52,906 bases of DNA from Rhodocyclaceae bacterium (GCA_008080565.1 VIKE01000004.1:1-52906), one strand, 5' to 3'. Shown: positions 43,665 through 51,971, numbered from the stretch's first letter. The notes: a model not told the origin generated them from the sequence alone. Program-made: numbers and translations.

Positions 43665-44103
43665 AATCATCGCGTTAAATGCTGCGCGAGTCCTCACCTT
43701 AACTTCAATACTGGCAGGCACAACCTCAGTTATCTATATAGTATGCCGCATCCTGATCGCACGAACACACAACCAAATTGGCAAGAATGACCGGCCCTTA
43801 ATTGTTTCGGCGCTTTTAGGTTCGCTTGCAACTTCAGTTGCAATCGCATTTGTTGCAGCAGAGTACAAGGAAACACAGGCGGAACGCAAAAAGACCATAG
43901 GCAGCCTTGCAGGAATATCCAAGGAAATAGATAAAGAAATAAAATCCAGCTCCGCCTCAAGGGTTTCATTCTTTCACACGAATTTTTTGCTTGAGCGAGC
44001 GTCGGTCACCTGCATTAGGCTTTCCAAACAAGGCGATGGAAAATTACCGCCGGCCTGCAGCAAGACAACTGCGAAAAGTGGCCAGGCTCAAATAACGTTT
44101 TGA
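43654..44103 (+). CDS. cassette-encoded membrane protein with cytoplasmic tail
   Basis: A 149-residue protein with two membrane helices (about residues 10-35 and 50-70), then a charged helical region (AAEYKETQAERKKTIGSLAGISKEIDKEIK, coiled-coil-like) and a C-terminal part with two cysteines (SVTCIRLSKQG and PPACSKTT). No known domain. It is coupled to the preceding gene by an 11-base overlap, so the two probably work as a pair at the membrane. No attC could be found after it, so the cassette end is missing or eroded. Confidence 0.72.
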   Translation: MSFEIIALNAARVLTLTSILAGTTSVIYIVCRILIARTHNQIGKNDRPLIVSALLGSLATSVAIAFVAAEYKETQAERKKTIGSLAGISKEIDKEIKSSSASRVSFFHTNFLLERASVTCIRLSKQGDGKLPPACSKTTAKSGQAQITF

Positions 44104-44130
44104 CCCATTGCCTCAGCGTTTTCACCATTT

Positions 44131-44167
44131 CCACGGTCAACCGGAAATTTCGGCCAAAAATTGAAAT
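44131..44167 (+). repeat. dispersed 36-bp element, intergenic copy at the island's right edge
   Basis: Block 1 at 44131-44144 is exact, the spacer AAATTTC is 7 bases, and block 2 at 44152-44167 is complete with one extra A. It lies 28 bases after the last cassette gene, where an attC would be expected, and 140 bases before the next chromosomal gene. Confidence 0.9.
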
Positions 44168-44306
44168 CGTCGCGGTTGGTGGCTTTCCCGGCAAACCATC
44201 TCGATACAACGCGTTCCGTTCCCCCCGCTCGCTAAACGCACCAGCCAAACACGCCACTCAAGCAAGAGAAAAGGCGAGTTCCGCTCTGATCGCATAAAAT
44301 CGGCGG

Positions 44307-45059
44307 ATGAATTCAACGCCGAAACGCCAGTTCGCCCTGCAAGGGGCGGCTGTCATCCTTGTTTTATCCATCGCCTGGCCCTACTACGGCTGGAAAGCCG
44401 AAGCCATGCCGTGGCTGGAAACCAGCCTGGCCATTGGCGGCGTCGCCCTGTTTTTTGCCACGGTTTCGCGCCAGCCCTGGTGGTGGCGTGTGATCCACGC
44501 CGGTTTCATGCCGCTCGTCTGGTACACCCAGGGGCTGGCCATCGATCCGCTCTGGTTCCTGCTTTCCGCCATGTTGCTGCTGATGGTCTTTCGCGGCGCG
44601 CTGTCCGGGCAGGTGCCGCTTTACTTGTCCAACAAGCAGACTGTCGCCGCCCTGGCCGAGCTGCTGGCCGAGCGCGGCCCGAGCCGTTTTCTCGATCTCG
44701 GTGCCGGGCTGGGCAGCACCACCGTGCCGCTGGCCGACGCGCTGCCCGACAGCCATTTCACCGGCTATGAAAACGCCCCGCTGACCTGGCTGGTCGGGCG
44801 CTTTTTCAGCCTCGGCCGGCCCAACATCCGCTGGCGCTGGAACGATCTGTGGCAGGCCAAACTGGGCGAGTACGATGTGGTTTATGCCTTTCTCTCGCCG
44901 GCGCCGATGCCCCGGTTGTGGGAAAAGGTGAAGGCGGAAATGGCGCCTGGCAGCCTGTTCATCAGCAACAGTTTCCCGGTTCCCGGGGCGACGCCGGATC
45001 GCATCATCGACGTGGACTGCACACCGCCTCGTCCGCTTTACTGCTACCAGATCCAGTAA
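44307..45059 (+). CDS. membrane-anchored class I SAM methyltransferase
   Basis: A 250-residue protein with three N-terminal membrane helices (about residues 12-30, 38-58, 62-92) followed by a Rossmann methyltransferase domain: FLDLGAGLGSTTVPLADALPDSHFTGYENAP (motif I and II, about residues 128-160) and DVVYAFLSPAPMPRLWEKVKAEM (motif IV region). The substrate is unknown; a lipid, quinone or membrane-protein substrate would fit the anchoring. The kinase gene starts 16 bases downstream of its stop on the same strand. Confidence 0.83.
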   Translation: MNSTPKRQFALQGAAVILVLSIAWPYYGWKAEAMPWLETSLAIGGVALFFATVSRQPWWWRVIHAGFMPLVWYTQGLAIDPLWFLLSAMLLLMVFRGALSGQVPLYLSNKQTVAALAELLAERGPSRFLDLGAGLGSTTVPLADALPDSHFTGYENAPLTWLVGRFFSLGRPNIRWRWNDLWQAKLGEYDVVYAFLSPAPMPRLWEKVKAEMAPGSLFISNSFPVPGATPDRIIDVDCTPPRPLYCYQIQ

Positions 45060-45075
45060 ACGAACCGGCCGGCCG

Positions 45076-47169
45076 ATGCGCACGAGAAAGCCTGAAACCC
45101 TCGCCCTGACAGCCGCCATGGCCGGCACGCTGATCATTCTGTTCGTCTTTGTCGTCGACCTGACGCTGGTCCGCCACAACGATCTCCAGGTCGGCGAACG
45201 CCGCCTGCAACATTTCAGCCTGATGATGGCCGAACACACGGCGCGTACCTTCGAAGCGATCGACGTGCTGCTGCGCGATACCGCCAGCGATCTTTCCGGC
45301 CCCCGTCGCGACTGGGAAAAATGGGAGTCGTCGCGGGGCTGGGAATACATCGCCCAGCGCCACTCGCGCTCGATGCCGCAGTTGCGTGACCTGATCGTCT
45401 TCGATCGCCACGGCAACCAGCGTTTCATTTCGACGCACTTCCCGACGCCGCACATCAACGTCCAGGACCGTCCGTATTTCGTGGCCCTCGAAGGCGGCGC
45501 CGACGTATCGACTTTCGGCCCGTATGTCGGCCGCAATTCGGGGCGCTACACCTATGCCATCAGCCGGCGCCTGACGGCTGACAACGGCGTGTTCTCGGGT
45601 GCCGTTTTCGCGGCCATTGAGCCCGCCTACCTGCAGGATTTCTGCTGGTCGAACCGGCTGTCCGACGATTTTGAGGCGGTGCTGACCAACGCCCGCGGCG
45701 AAATTGTCGCCTCCTGCCGGCCCAGCGATACCAGCCGACAATCGGCCGTCCTCGGTGCCAAGGCGGGCACCGTCCTGTTTGACGGCAAGCTGCGGGACAT
45801 GACGCCAGCCAGCGGTTTGGCCAAGGTCAATGGCCTGCTCGTTTCGGTTGCCGAAGTGCCGGGTTTCTCCGATCTGCGCATCCTGACCGCCATTTCGGAA
45901 AAAACGCTGCTCGCCGCCTGGCAAACCCGGCTTTTCGAACTCGCCTCGCTCGGCCTGCTGGTCAGCATCGTGCTCTTCGTCGGGGCCATGCTGGTTCGTC
46001 GCCAGGTGCGCGAAATGTCGATCATGACGAACGAGCTCGCCGCCAGCCATGATCATCTCGAGGAGCGCATCCACGAAGCGACAGTCGAACTGGCCGGGCA
46101 AAAGGATGCGGCCGAGCGGGCCAATGCGGCCAAAAGCCGCTTTCTCGCTGCCGCCAGCCATGACTTGCGGCAACCGCTGCACGCCCTTTCACTGTTCTCG
46201 GCCGATCTGCAGCGCCAGCTCCGCAGCGGCATGCCGAGCGAACTGCCACGGCTGGCCGAACAGATTTCTGCATCGACCGCCATGCTTGGCGAATTGCTCG
46301 ATTCGCTCCTCGACATTTCCCGCCTCGATGTCGCGGGGATCAAGCCGGACTGCCGCCCTTTCCCGCTGCAACCGGTTTTCGAGCGGGTGGCCAATTCCTT
46401 CCGGCGCGCCGCAGCCGACCGCAACATCACGCTGCGTTTTCGCCCCAGCCCGCTATGGGCAAATACCGATCCGCTGTTGCTCGACCGGATGATCGCCAAC
46501 CTGGTTTCCAACGCCCTGCGCTACACGATGTCGGGCGGACGGGTTCTCGTCGTCGCCCGGCGGCGTGGCGAGCAACTGCTGATCGAAGTGCGCGACAGCG
46601 GCATCGGTATCGCCCGGGAACATCAGGCGGCGATCTTTGCCGAGTTCTATCAGGTCGGCAACGTCGCCCGCGAACACAACAAGGGCCTCGGTCTCGGGCT
46701 ATCCATCGTGGACCGGCTGGCGCGGGCGCTCGACATTCAGGTCGCGCTGCGCTCGCGGCTCGGCGAGGGCACCACCTTTTCGCTGCGCGTCGCCTGCAGC
46801 CCGCCGGGGCTTGTTGCCCGGAACCCGGAAAGCCCGTTGCAGACAGCGGACAAGGTTCATTGCATCGGCAACTCGTCCGAGATGGTGGCCTGCGTTGAAC
46901 TGCTCAAAGGCTGGGGCTATGCCGTCAGCGTCGCCGAGCGCAGTGGCGGCGAACGCCCCCCCGACAATGTCGTGCTGATCAGCGATGTCGCACAGGCTGA
47001 AGCGGTCAGCGCCGAACTGGCGCCCGGCACGCCGCTCATCGTTCTGGTCGGCTCGGCCGGCCAGGCCTTGCCGCCCGGCGCCCACGCCCTGCCGGCACCG
47101 GTACGCCCGGCCAAGCTGCGGGCGTTACTCAATCAGCTTCAGAAGACGCTTTCGAAGTCGATGCCGTAA
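45076..47169 (+). CDS. sensor histidine kinase with degenerate receiver domain
   Basis: A 697-residue membrane kinase. It has two membrane helices (about residues 12-32 and 290-312) around a periplasmic PDC/Cache domain (RDLIVFDRHGNQRFIS, then RPYFVALEGG). A HisKA domain follows with ASHDLRQPLHALSLFSADLQRQL, the variant seen in NahK/ErcS-like kinases, then HATPase with MIANLVSNALRYT, VRDSGIGI and NKGLGLGLSIV. The last 120 residues align in size and pattern with a receiver domain but begin VHCIGNSSEM where the acidic pocket should be, and ISDVAQ replaces the phospho-acceptor site. Its 3' end overlaps the convergent response regulator by 31 bases. Confidence 0.9.
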   Translation: MRTRKPETLALTAAMAGTLIILFVFVVDLTLVRHNDLQVGERRLQHFSLMMAEHTARTFEAIDVLLRDTASDLSGPRRDWEKWESSRGWEYIAQRHSRSMPQLRDLIVFDRHGNQRFISTHFPTPHINVQDRPYFVALEGGADVSTFGPYVGRNSGRYTYAISRRLTADNGVFSGAVFAAIEPAYLQDFCWSNRLSDDFEAVLTNARGEIVASCRPSDTSRQSAVLGAKAGTVLFDGKLRDMTPASGLAKVNGLLVSVAEVPGFSDLRILTAISEKTLLAAWQTRLFELASLGLLVSIVLFVGAMLVRRQVREMSIMTNELAASHDHLEERIHEATVELAGQKDAAERANAAKSRFLAAASHDLRQPLHALSLFSADLQRQLRSGMPSELPRLAEQISASTAMLGELLDSLLDISRLDVAGIKPDCRPFPLQPVFERVANSFRRAAADRNITLRFRPSPLWANTDPLLLDRMIANLVSNALRYTMSGGRVLVVARRRGEQLLIEVRDSGIGIAREHQAAIFAEFYQVGNVAREHNKGLGLGLSIVDRLARALDIQVALRSRLGEGTTFSLRVACSPPGLVARNPESPLQTADKVHCIGNSSEMVACVELLKGWGYAVSVAERSGGERPPDNVVLISDVAQAEAVSAELAPGTPLIVLVGSAGQALPPGAHALPAPVRPAKLRALLNQLQKTLSKSMP

Positions 47170-47801
47170 CGGGCCACGGCGACCAGCGCCTGGGTCCGGC
47201 TATTGACGCCGAGCGTCTTGAACACCGCCGTCGCGTGAATCTTGACGGTGCCTTCGGAAAGTCCCAGCTGGTCGGCGATGTCGCGATTCGACATGCCGCG
47301 CACCATGAGTGCGAGGACCTGACCCTGACGATCGGTCAGGCCGATTTCGTCGGGGCGCACGCCCGACTTCGACGGCGGCACCGGCGTCATGTCGTCGAGC
47401 TGCGACGAGGATTGGCCGGTCGGCCGGAAGATGTTGCCGGCCAGCACTTCGCGCACCGCCGAGAGCAGCGCCTCGCCGGAAAACGCCTTGGGGATGAAAC
47501 CGGAGGCGCCAAGATGGAGCACGCGGGTGATGGTCGGCAAATCGTCGAAGGCCGAGACGACGGCGACCGGCATCGCCGGGTACCGTCGACGCAGGATGTC
47601 GAGGCCGGCAAAGCCGTCGATCCCCGGCAAGGCCAGATCAAGCAGGACCAGATCAAATTCGCCTTCGTTATCAAGCACATTGAGCGCCGCTTCAAAATCC
47701 GCACTCTCCTGCACCTGCGCTCCCGGCTCGACCTGACCAAGCAGCCGGACCAAGCCTTCGCGAACGAGCGCGTGATCTTCCACCACCAACAGTTTCAACA
47801 T
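47139..47801 (-). CDS. NarL/FixJ-type response regulator
   Basis: A 220-residue two-domain regulator. The receiver domain (residues 1-120) has the acidic pair E8-D9, phospho-acceptor D55 (LVLLDLALPG), T/S switch region and K in GFIPKAF. The LuxR-type helix-turn-helix (about residues 150-215) has LTDRQGQVLALMVRGMSNRDIADQLGLSEGTVKIHATAVF. It is convergent with the kinase at its 3' end (31-base overlap), and the gene pair is likely a cognate system. Its promoter region holds a perfect 22-bp inverted repeat. Confidence 0.93.
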   Translation of the reverse strand: MLKLLVVEDHALVREGLVRLLGQVEPGAQVQESADFEAALNVLDNEGEFDLVLLDLALPGIDGFAGLDILRRRYPAMPVAVVSAFDDLPTITRVLHLGASGFIPKAFSGEALLSAVREVLAGNIFRPTGQSSSQLDDMTPVPPSKSGVRPDEIGLTDRQGQVLALMVRGMSNRDIADQLGLSEGTVKIHATAVFKTLGVNSRTQALVAVARYGIDFESVF

Positions 47802-47847
47802 AGGCCCCCCTTATTCAACAGGGCGCTAATTTATCATTTTGCATAGA

Positions 47848-47906
47848 TTGAGGCATGTTTACCGTAAGCAAAGGGCTGCGCATCGCTTACGGTAAACATG
47901 CCTCAA
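47848..47906. promoter_or_regulatory. perfect 22-bp inverted repeat between regulator and phaM
   Basis: Left arm 47848-47869 (TTGAGGCATG and onward) and right arm 47885-47906 are exact reverse complements; the spacer is 15 bases. Each arm contains the palindrome TTACSGTAA (47859-47867 and 47887-47895), centre to centre 28 bases. No T run follows, so it is unlikely to be a terminator. It lies 46 bases upstream of the regulator start and 40 bases before the phaM start, so it may be an operator for both. Confidence 0.7.
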
Positions 47907-47946
47907 GTAGTTTAATATGACACGATACAACGAGAAGGAGACTGAA

Positions 47947-48456
47947 ATGTCCGACAATCAAGTACACGACCCCCTCAATTTCATGCGCAGCATGTGGGGC
48001 AACATGGGTTTCTCGCTGCCCGGCATGGTCGCCCCCACTTTCGACATTGAAGAACTCGACAAGCGCATCAAGGACATGAAAGCCGTCGAAGGCTGGCTGC
48101 GCATGAATCTGTCGATGCTGCAAATGACCATTCAGGGCCTCGAAATGCAGCGCACCACGGTCGGCGCCGTTGAAGCCATGGGCAAGATGGCCAAGGACGC
48201 TGCCAAGTCGATGACCCCGGAAGCCGCTCCGGAAGCCCCGGCGGCCCCGGAGGCCCCGCCACCAAATTTCTTCCAGGGCACGATCCACCCGGAAAACAGC
48301 GCCATGTCCGACGCCGCCATGTGGCCGTGGCAGATGATGCAGCAAATGCGCGAGCAGATGCAGCAGAACGCCGAAGCGGCCGCCCAGGCAGCAGCGAGCG
48401 CTGCAGCCGAGGAAGCCGCCAAGCCGAAGGCCCGAAAGCCGGCCGTCAAAAGATAG
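47947..48456 (+). CDS. phaM: PhaM-family polyhydroxybutyrate granule protein
   Basis: A 169-residue protein. The N-terminal part (NFMRSMWGNMGFSLPGMVAPTFDIEELDKRIKDMKAVEGWLRMNLSMLQMTIQGLEMQ, residues about 12-75) is the PhaM pattern. The middle is Pro/Ala-rich and the end is basic (PKARKPAVKR), like the DNA-contacting tail of Ralstonia PhaM, which ties PHB granules to the nucleoid and activates PhaC. The start MSDNQ, with AAGGAGA upstream, is preferred over an ATG 10 codons earlier. It ends at 48456, directly against the convergent transporter gene. Confidence 0.87.
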   Translation: MSDNQVHDPLNFMRSMWGNMGFSLPGMVAPTFDIEELDKRIKDMKAVEGWLRMNLSMLQMTIQGLEMQRTTVGAVEAMGKMAKDAAKSMTPEAAPEAPAAPEAPPPNFFQGTIHPENSAMSDAAMWPWQMMQQMREQMQQNAEAAAQAAASAAAEEAAKPKARKPAVKR

Positions 48457-49356
48457 TCAGAACCGGGCCAGCCACGCTGCCCACAGCGGCAGCGTGAGCA
48501 TGGACCCGAGCGTCGTCGCCGAGATGAGCCAGGCGACGCTCTTGCCGTCACCGCCCATGCGCATGGCCAGAATGTAGGCCGACGAGGCGGTCGGCAGCGC
48601 GGCGAAAAGCACCGCTACCTGATAGTTGAGGCCGGACAGGCCGAGCAGTGAGCCAACGCCAACCGCGACGAGCGGCAGGGCGAGCAGCTTTACAGCGACC
48701 AGCCAGAGCGAAAAGCCACGCACCCCCGGCGTGCTGTCCAGGCGTAAGGCGGCACCGACGGTGATCAGGCCGAGCGCGATGGAAGCATCGGCCAGCCGCC
48801 CGAGAAAGGCCTGCAGTGGCGCCGGCGGTACGAAGCCGGCGAGATTGAGCAGGAAGCCGGTGGCCGTTCCCCAGATCAGCGGATTGCGCGCCACTTCGCG
48901 CCACAGGCCAACCTCGCCGTGGCGGGCCAGCATCCAGACCGAAACCAGATTGGCAAAAGGCACGGCGGCGCCGACGATCAGGCCCATGGTCGCAATGCCC
49001 GGCGCGCCGAAGAGCATGCCGGCGACGGCCAGCGCGATGTAGGAATTGAAGCGGTAGGCGCACTGGAACATCGAGGCGTAGGTCAGCGCCGGCAGGCGGC
49101 TGAACAGCTTGGGAATCAGCCCCAGCACCATGCCGGCGGCCATCGCGGCGAGGGCGGTGGCGAGCAGCGGCAAGGCCGAACCGACATCGAGCCTGGTCTT
49201 GATGATGGCGTTGATGAGCAGGGCAGGAAACAGGATGAAATAGACCAGCTTCTCGACGCCGCTCCAGAAATGGTCACCCAGATGCATCCAGCGCCGGATG
49301 GCGGTGCCGAGCAGGATCAGGGCGAAATCGGGGAGGAGCAGCAGCGCGGTGTTCAT
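48457..49356 (-). CDS. AEC-family transporter
   Basis: A 299-residue inner-membrane protein with about ten hydrophobic helices of the auxin-efflux-carrier (AEC, Mem_trans) family, including NPLIWGTATGFLLNLAG and GLITVGAALRL in the central loop. Family members export malonate, malate or other organic acids, but the substrate is unknown here. Its stop abuts the phaM stop without a gap, so no room is left for a separate terminator. It is divergent from nfeD, with a dispersed-element copy in the gap. Confidence 0.87.
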   Translation of the reverse strand: MNTALLLLPDFALILLGTAIRRWMHLGDHFWSGVEKLVYFILFPALLINAIIKTRLDVGSALPLLATALAAMAAGMVLGLIPKLFSRLPALTYASMFQCAYRFNSYIALAVAGMLFGAPGIATMGLIVGAAVPFANLVSVWMLARHGEVGLWREVARNPLIWGTATGFLLNLAGFVPPAPLQAFLGRLADASIALGLITVGAALRLDSTPGVRGFSLWLVAVKLLALPLVAVGVGSLLGLSGLNYQVAVLFAALPTASSAYILAMRMGGDGKSVAWLISATTLGSMLTLPLWAAWLARF

Positions 49357-49398
49357 CGGCGCATTTTAATCGCTGCGTCGAGCACCGTTTGGCCACTT

Positions 49399-49434
49399 CC
49401 ACGGTCAACCGGAAAAAATGGGCAAAACTGAAAT
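49399..49434 (+). repeat. dispersed 36-bp element, divergent intergenic copy
   Basis: Block 1 at 49399-49412 is exact, the spacer AAAAAAT is 7 bases, and block 2 at 49420-49434 matches 13 of 15. It sits between the divergent AEC transporter gene and nfeD. Confidence 0.87.
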
Positions 49435-49489
49435 CCGCCTTGACCCTGCCCGGCAAACCCGAAATACTCACCGAGCAAAGGAGAAAAAC

Positions 49490-49930
49490 ATGCATCTCGA
49501 ATGGTGGCACTGGGTCGTCGGCGGCATTGCGCTGGTTCTCGCCGAGCTGGTCATTCCCTCGTTTTTCATCGTCTGGTTCGGTCTTGGCGCGTTGCTCGTC
49601 GGCCTGCTCGCGCTGGCTTTCGATCTTTCGCTGACGGCTCAGCTGGCAACCTGGACGCTGGCCTCGCTGGCCATGGTTTTCCTCTGGTTCCGCGTTTTCA
49701 AGCAGAGCTTCGTCAAGACCCGCTCGGGCACGGCCGATGGCGAGGCGGTCGGCGAAATCGGCCTGCTGGTCAGTGCCGTCGCTCCCTTCGCCCGCGGCAA
49801 GGTGCGTTTTCAGGGACCGCTGCTCGGCTCGGAAGAATGGGCTTGCGTCGCCGACACCGCCATGGCGGCCGGCGAACGGGTCCGGGTGGTCTCGGTGGAA
49901 GGCAGTTTTCTCAAGGTAGACAAGGCTTAG
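49490..49930 (+). CDS. NfeD-family membrane protein
   Basis: A 146-residue protein. Start MHLEWWHWVVGGIALVLAELVIPSFFIVWFGLGALLVGLLAL with a good ribosome site (AAAGGAG) replaces an earlier in-frame codon. It has three membrane helices (residues about 7-75) and an OB-fold C-terminal domain (GEIGLLVSAVAPFARGKVRFQG, SVEGSFLKVDKA). NfeD1b-type proteins partner SPFH proteins in membrane micro-domains; the paraslipin gene follows 12 bases later. Confidence 0.9.
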   Translation: MHLEWWHWVVGGIALVLAELVIPSFFIVWFGLGALLVGLLALAFDLSLTAQLATWTLASLAMVFLWFRVFKQSFVKTRSGTADGEAVGEIGLLVSAVAPFARGKVRFQGPLLGSEEWACVADTAMAAGERVRVVSVEGSFLKVDKA

Positions 49931-49942
49931 AAAGGTCGAAAA

Positions 49943-50812
49943 ATGGACTTGAACGCAGGTTTTATTGTCACGCTGGCCATACTGGTTTTTGTCGTCGTCA
50001 CCATCGCCAAGGGCGTGCGCATCGTTCCGCAGGGCGAGGAATGGATCGTCGAGCGGCTCGGCAAGTACCACGGCACGCTGAAGCCCGGCCTCAACATCGT
50101 CATCCCTTACCTCGACAAGGTGGCTTACCAGTTGGTGACCAAGGACATCATCCTCGACGTCCAGGAGCAGGAGGTCATCACCCGCGACAACGCGGTGATC
50201 CTGACCAATGCCATCGCCTTCATCAAGGTCACCGACCCGGTCAAGGCGGTTTATGGCGTCACCGATTTTTCGGAAGCGATCCGCAATCTGATCATGACCA
50301 CGCTGCGTTCCATCGTCGGCGAAATGGTACTTGACGAAGCGCTGTCATCGCGCGACAAGATCAAGGCCCGACTGCGCGAGAGCATCGCCGACGAGGCTGT
50401 CGACTGGGGTCTGACCGTGAAGTCGGTCGAAATCCAGGACATCAAACCGTCACAGTCGATGCAGAAGGCCATGGAAATGCAGGCCGCCGCCGAGCGCGAG
50501 CGCAAGGCCGTCGTCACCCGTTCGGAAGGGGCAAAGCAATCGGCCATTCTCGAAGCCGAAGCCCGGCTGGAATCGGCCAAGCGCGACGCCAACGCCCAGG
50601 TCATGCTGGCCGAAGCCTCGGCCGAGGCGATCCGCCGCATCACCGCCGCGATCGGCGACAAGACCGGGCCGATGTCCTACATGCTCGGCGAAAAGTACAT
50701 CGCCGCGCTCGAACGCATGGGCGAGAAGGACAACGCCAAGGTTATCGTGCTCCCGGCCGATTTGCAGGAAGCGGTCAAGGGCCTGTTCGGTCGCGGCAAG
50801 ATCGCCGGCTGA
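49943..50812 (+). CDS. SPFH/paraslipin (QmcA-like)
   Basis: A 289-residue protein with one N-terminal membrane helix (residues about 6-24), then an SPFH (band 7) domain with VPQGEEWIVERLGKYHGTLKPGLN and ITRDNAVILTNAIAFIKV, followed by a long coiled coil (SQSMQKAMEMQAAAERERKAVVTRSEGAKQSAILEAEARLESAKRDANAQ). It is the partner of NfeD in the same operon and likely scaffolds membrane proteases or respiratory complexes. The next gene's start lies 37 bases after its stop, inside a dispersed-element copy. Confidence 0.93.
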   Translation: MDLNAGFIVTLAILVFVVVTIAKGVRIVPQGEEWIVERLGKYHGTLKPGLNIVIPYLDKVAYQLVTKDIILDVQEQEVITRDNAVILTNAIAFIKVTDPVKAVYGVTDFSEAIRNLIMTTLRSIVGEMVLDEALSSRDKIKARLRESIADEAVDWGLTVKSVEIQDIKPSQSMQKAMEMQAAAERERKAVVTRSEGAKQSAILEAEARLESAKRDANAQVMLAEASAEAIRRITAAIGDKTGPMSYMLGEKYIAALERMGEKDNAKVIVLPADLQEAVKGLFGRGKIAG

Positions 50813-50815
50813 TTC

Positions 50816-50851
50816 CCACGGTCAACCGGAAATATTGGCCAAAATTGCAAT
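50816..50851 (+). repeat. dispersed 36-bp element carrying a start codon
   Basis: Block 1 at 50816-50829 is exact, the spacer AAATATT is 7 bases, and block 2 at 50837-50851 matches 14 of 15 (GCAAT in place of GAAAT). The last two bases of the element are the first two bases of the sugar dehydrogenase start codon (ATG at 50850-50852). Confidence 0.9.
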
Positions 50852-51971
50852 GTCGAAACGTAGCTGGCGCCCGGTCGCTGCCCTGCTCACGGCATTGAGC
50901 GCCTTGCCGCTGGCGGCGCAGAGCGGTGAGCTGCGCGTCGAAGTGGTCGCCAGCGGACTCGAGCATCCGTGGGCCCTGGCCTTCATCGGCGACGGCAAGT
51001 TTCTGGTCAGCGAACGCCCGGGCCGGCTGCGCGTGATTGCCGCCGACGGCAAGGTCGGCGCCCCGGTGGACGGACTGCCGGCGGTCGAAGTGACCGGCCA
51101 GGGCGGCTTGCTCGATGTCGTAGCCGACCGCGACTTTGGCCGCACCCGGATAATCTATTTCTGTTACGCCGAACCGGCGGCGCTGGGTAGCGGCAATTCG
51201 ACGGCGCTCGCTGCGGCCCGCCTTTCCGACGACAGCCGGCGCCTCGAGAAAGTCAGCACGATCTTCCGGCAAACGCCGAAAGTCAGCAGCCGTCTGCATT
51301 TTGGCTGCCGCATCGTCGAGGCCGACGATGGCCGGCTGTTCCTGACCCTCGGCGAGCGCGGTTCGCGCATGGCCGACGCCCAGAAACTCGACAACCATCA
51401 CGGCAAGGTGATCCGCATCGGCAAGGATGGGGCGGTGCCAGCCGACAATCCTTTCACCAAACAGGCCGGCGCGCTGCCTGAAATCTGGAGCTACGGCCAC
51501 CGCAATAGCCAGGGCGCCACGCTCGGCCCGGACGGCCGGTTGTGGATGCACGAGCACGGCCCGCAGGGCGGCGATGAGATAAACCGCCCCGAGCCGGGCA
51601 AGAATTACGGCTGGCCGGTCATTACCTATGGTGAAAACTACGGCGGCGGCGCCATCGGCGATGGCCTGACGCACAAGGCCGGCATGGAACAGCCCGTGCA
51701 TTTCTGGGTGCCGTCGATTGCCCCATCGGGCATGGCCTTCGTGCGCAGCGAGCGCTACGGCAAGGCCTGGCGCGGCAGTCTGCTCGTCGGTTCGCTCAAA
51801 TTCGGCTATCTGGCCCGACTGGAAATGGATGGCAGCCGGGTCGTCCGCGAAGAGAAGCTGCTCACCGGCCTGCGCCAACGCGTGCGCGACGTCCGCGAGG
51901 GGCCGGACGGAAGCATCTACCTGCTGACCGACGAACGCAACGGGCAACTGCTCAGGCTGGTTGGCGACTAG
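50850..51971 (+). CDS. PQQ-dependent aldose sugar dehydrogenase-like protein
   Basis: A 373-residue periplasmic enzyme of the soluble glucose dehydrogenase (GSDH/YliI) group, a six-bladed beta-propeller using PQQ and calcium. The start MSKRSWRPVAALLTALSALPLAAQ is a signal peptide; a TTG five codons earlier is possible but lies inside the element. Family motifs: HPWALAFIGDGKFLVSERPGRLR, SRLHFGCRIV, LGERGSRMADAQ, WSYGHRNSQGATLGPDGRLWMHEHGPQGGDEIN and the GWPVITYGENYGG ending region. No ribosome site was seen other than AAAATT of the element, so expression may depend on unusual initiation or on coupling to upstream translation. Confidence 0.9.
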   Translation: MSKRSWRPVAALLTALSALPLAAQSGELRVEVVASGLEHPWALAFIGDGKFLVSERPGRLRVIAADGKVGAPVDGLPAVEVTGQGGLLDVVADRDFGRTRIIYFCYAEPAALGSGNSTALAAARLSDDSRRLEKVSTIFRQTPKVSSRLHFGCRIVEADDGRLFLTLGERGSRMADAQKLDNHHGKVIRIGKDGAVPADNPFTKQAGALPEIWSYGHRNSQGATLGPDGRLWMHEHGPQGGDEINRPEPGKNYGWPVITYGENYGGGAIGDGLTHKAGMEQPVHFWVPSIAPSGMAFVRSERYGKAWRGSLLVGSLKFGYLARLEMDGSRVVREEKLLTGLRQRVRDVREGPDGSIYLLTDERNGQLLRLVGD

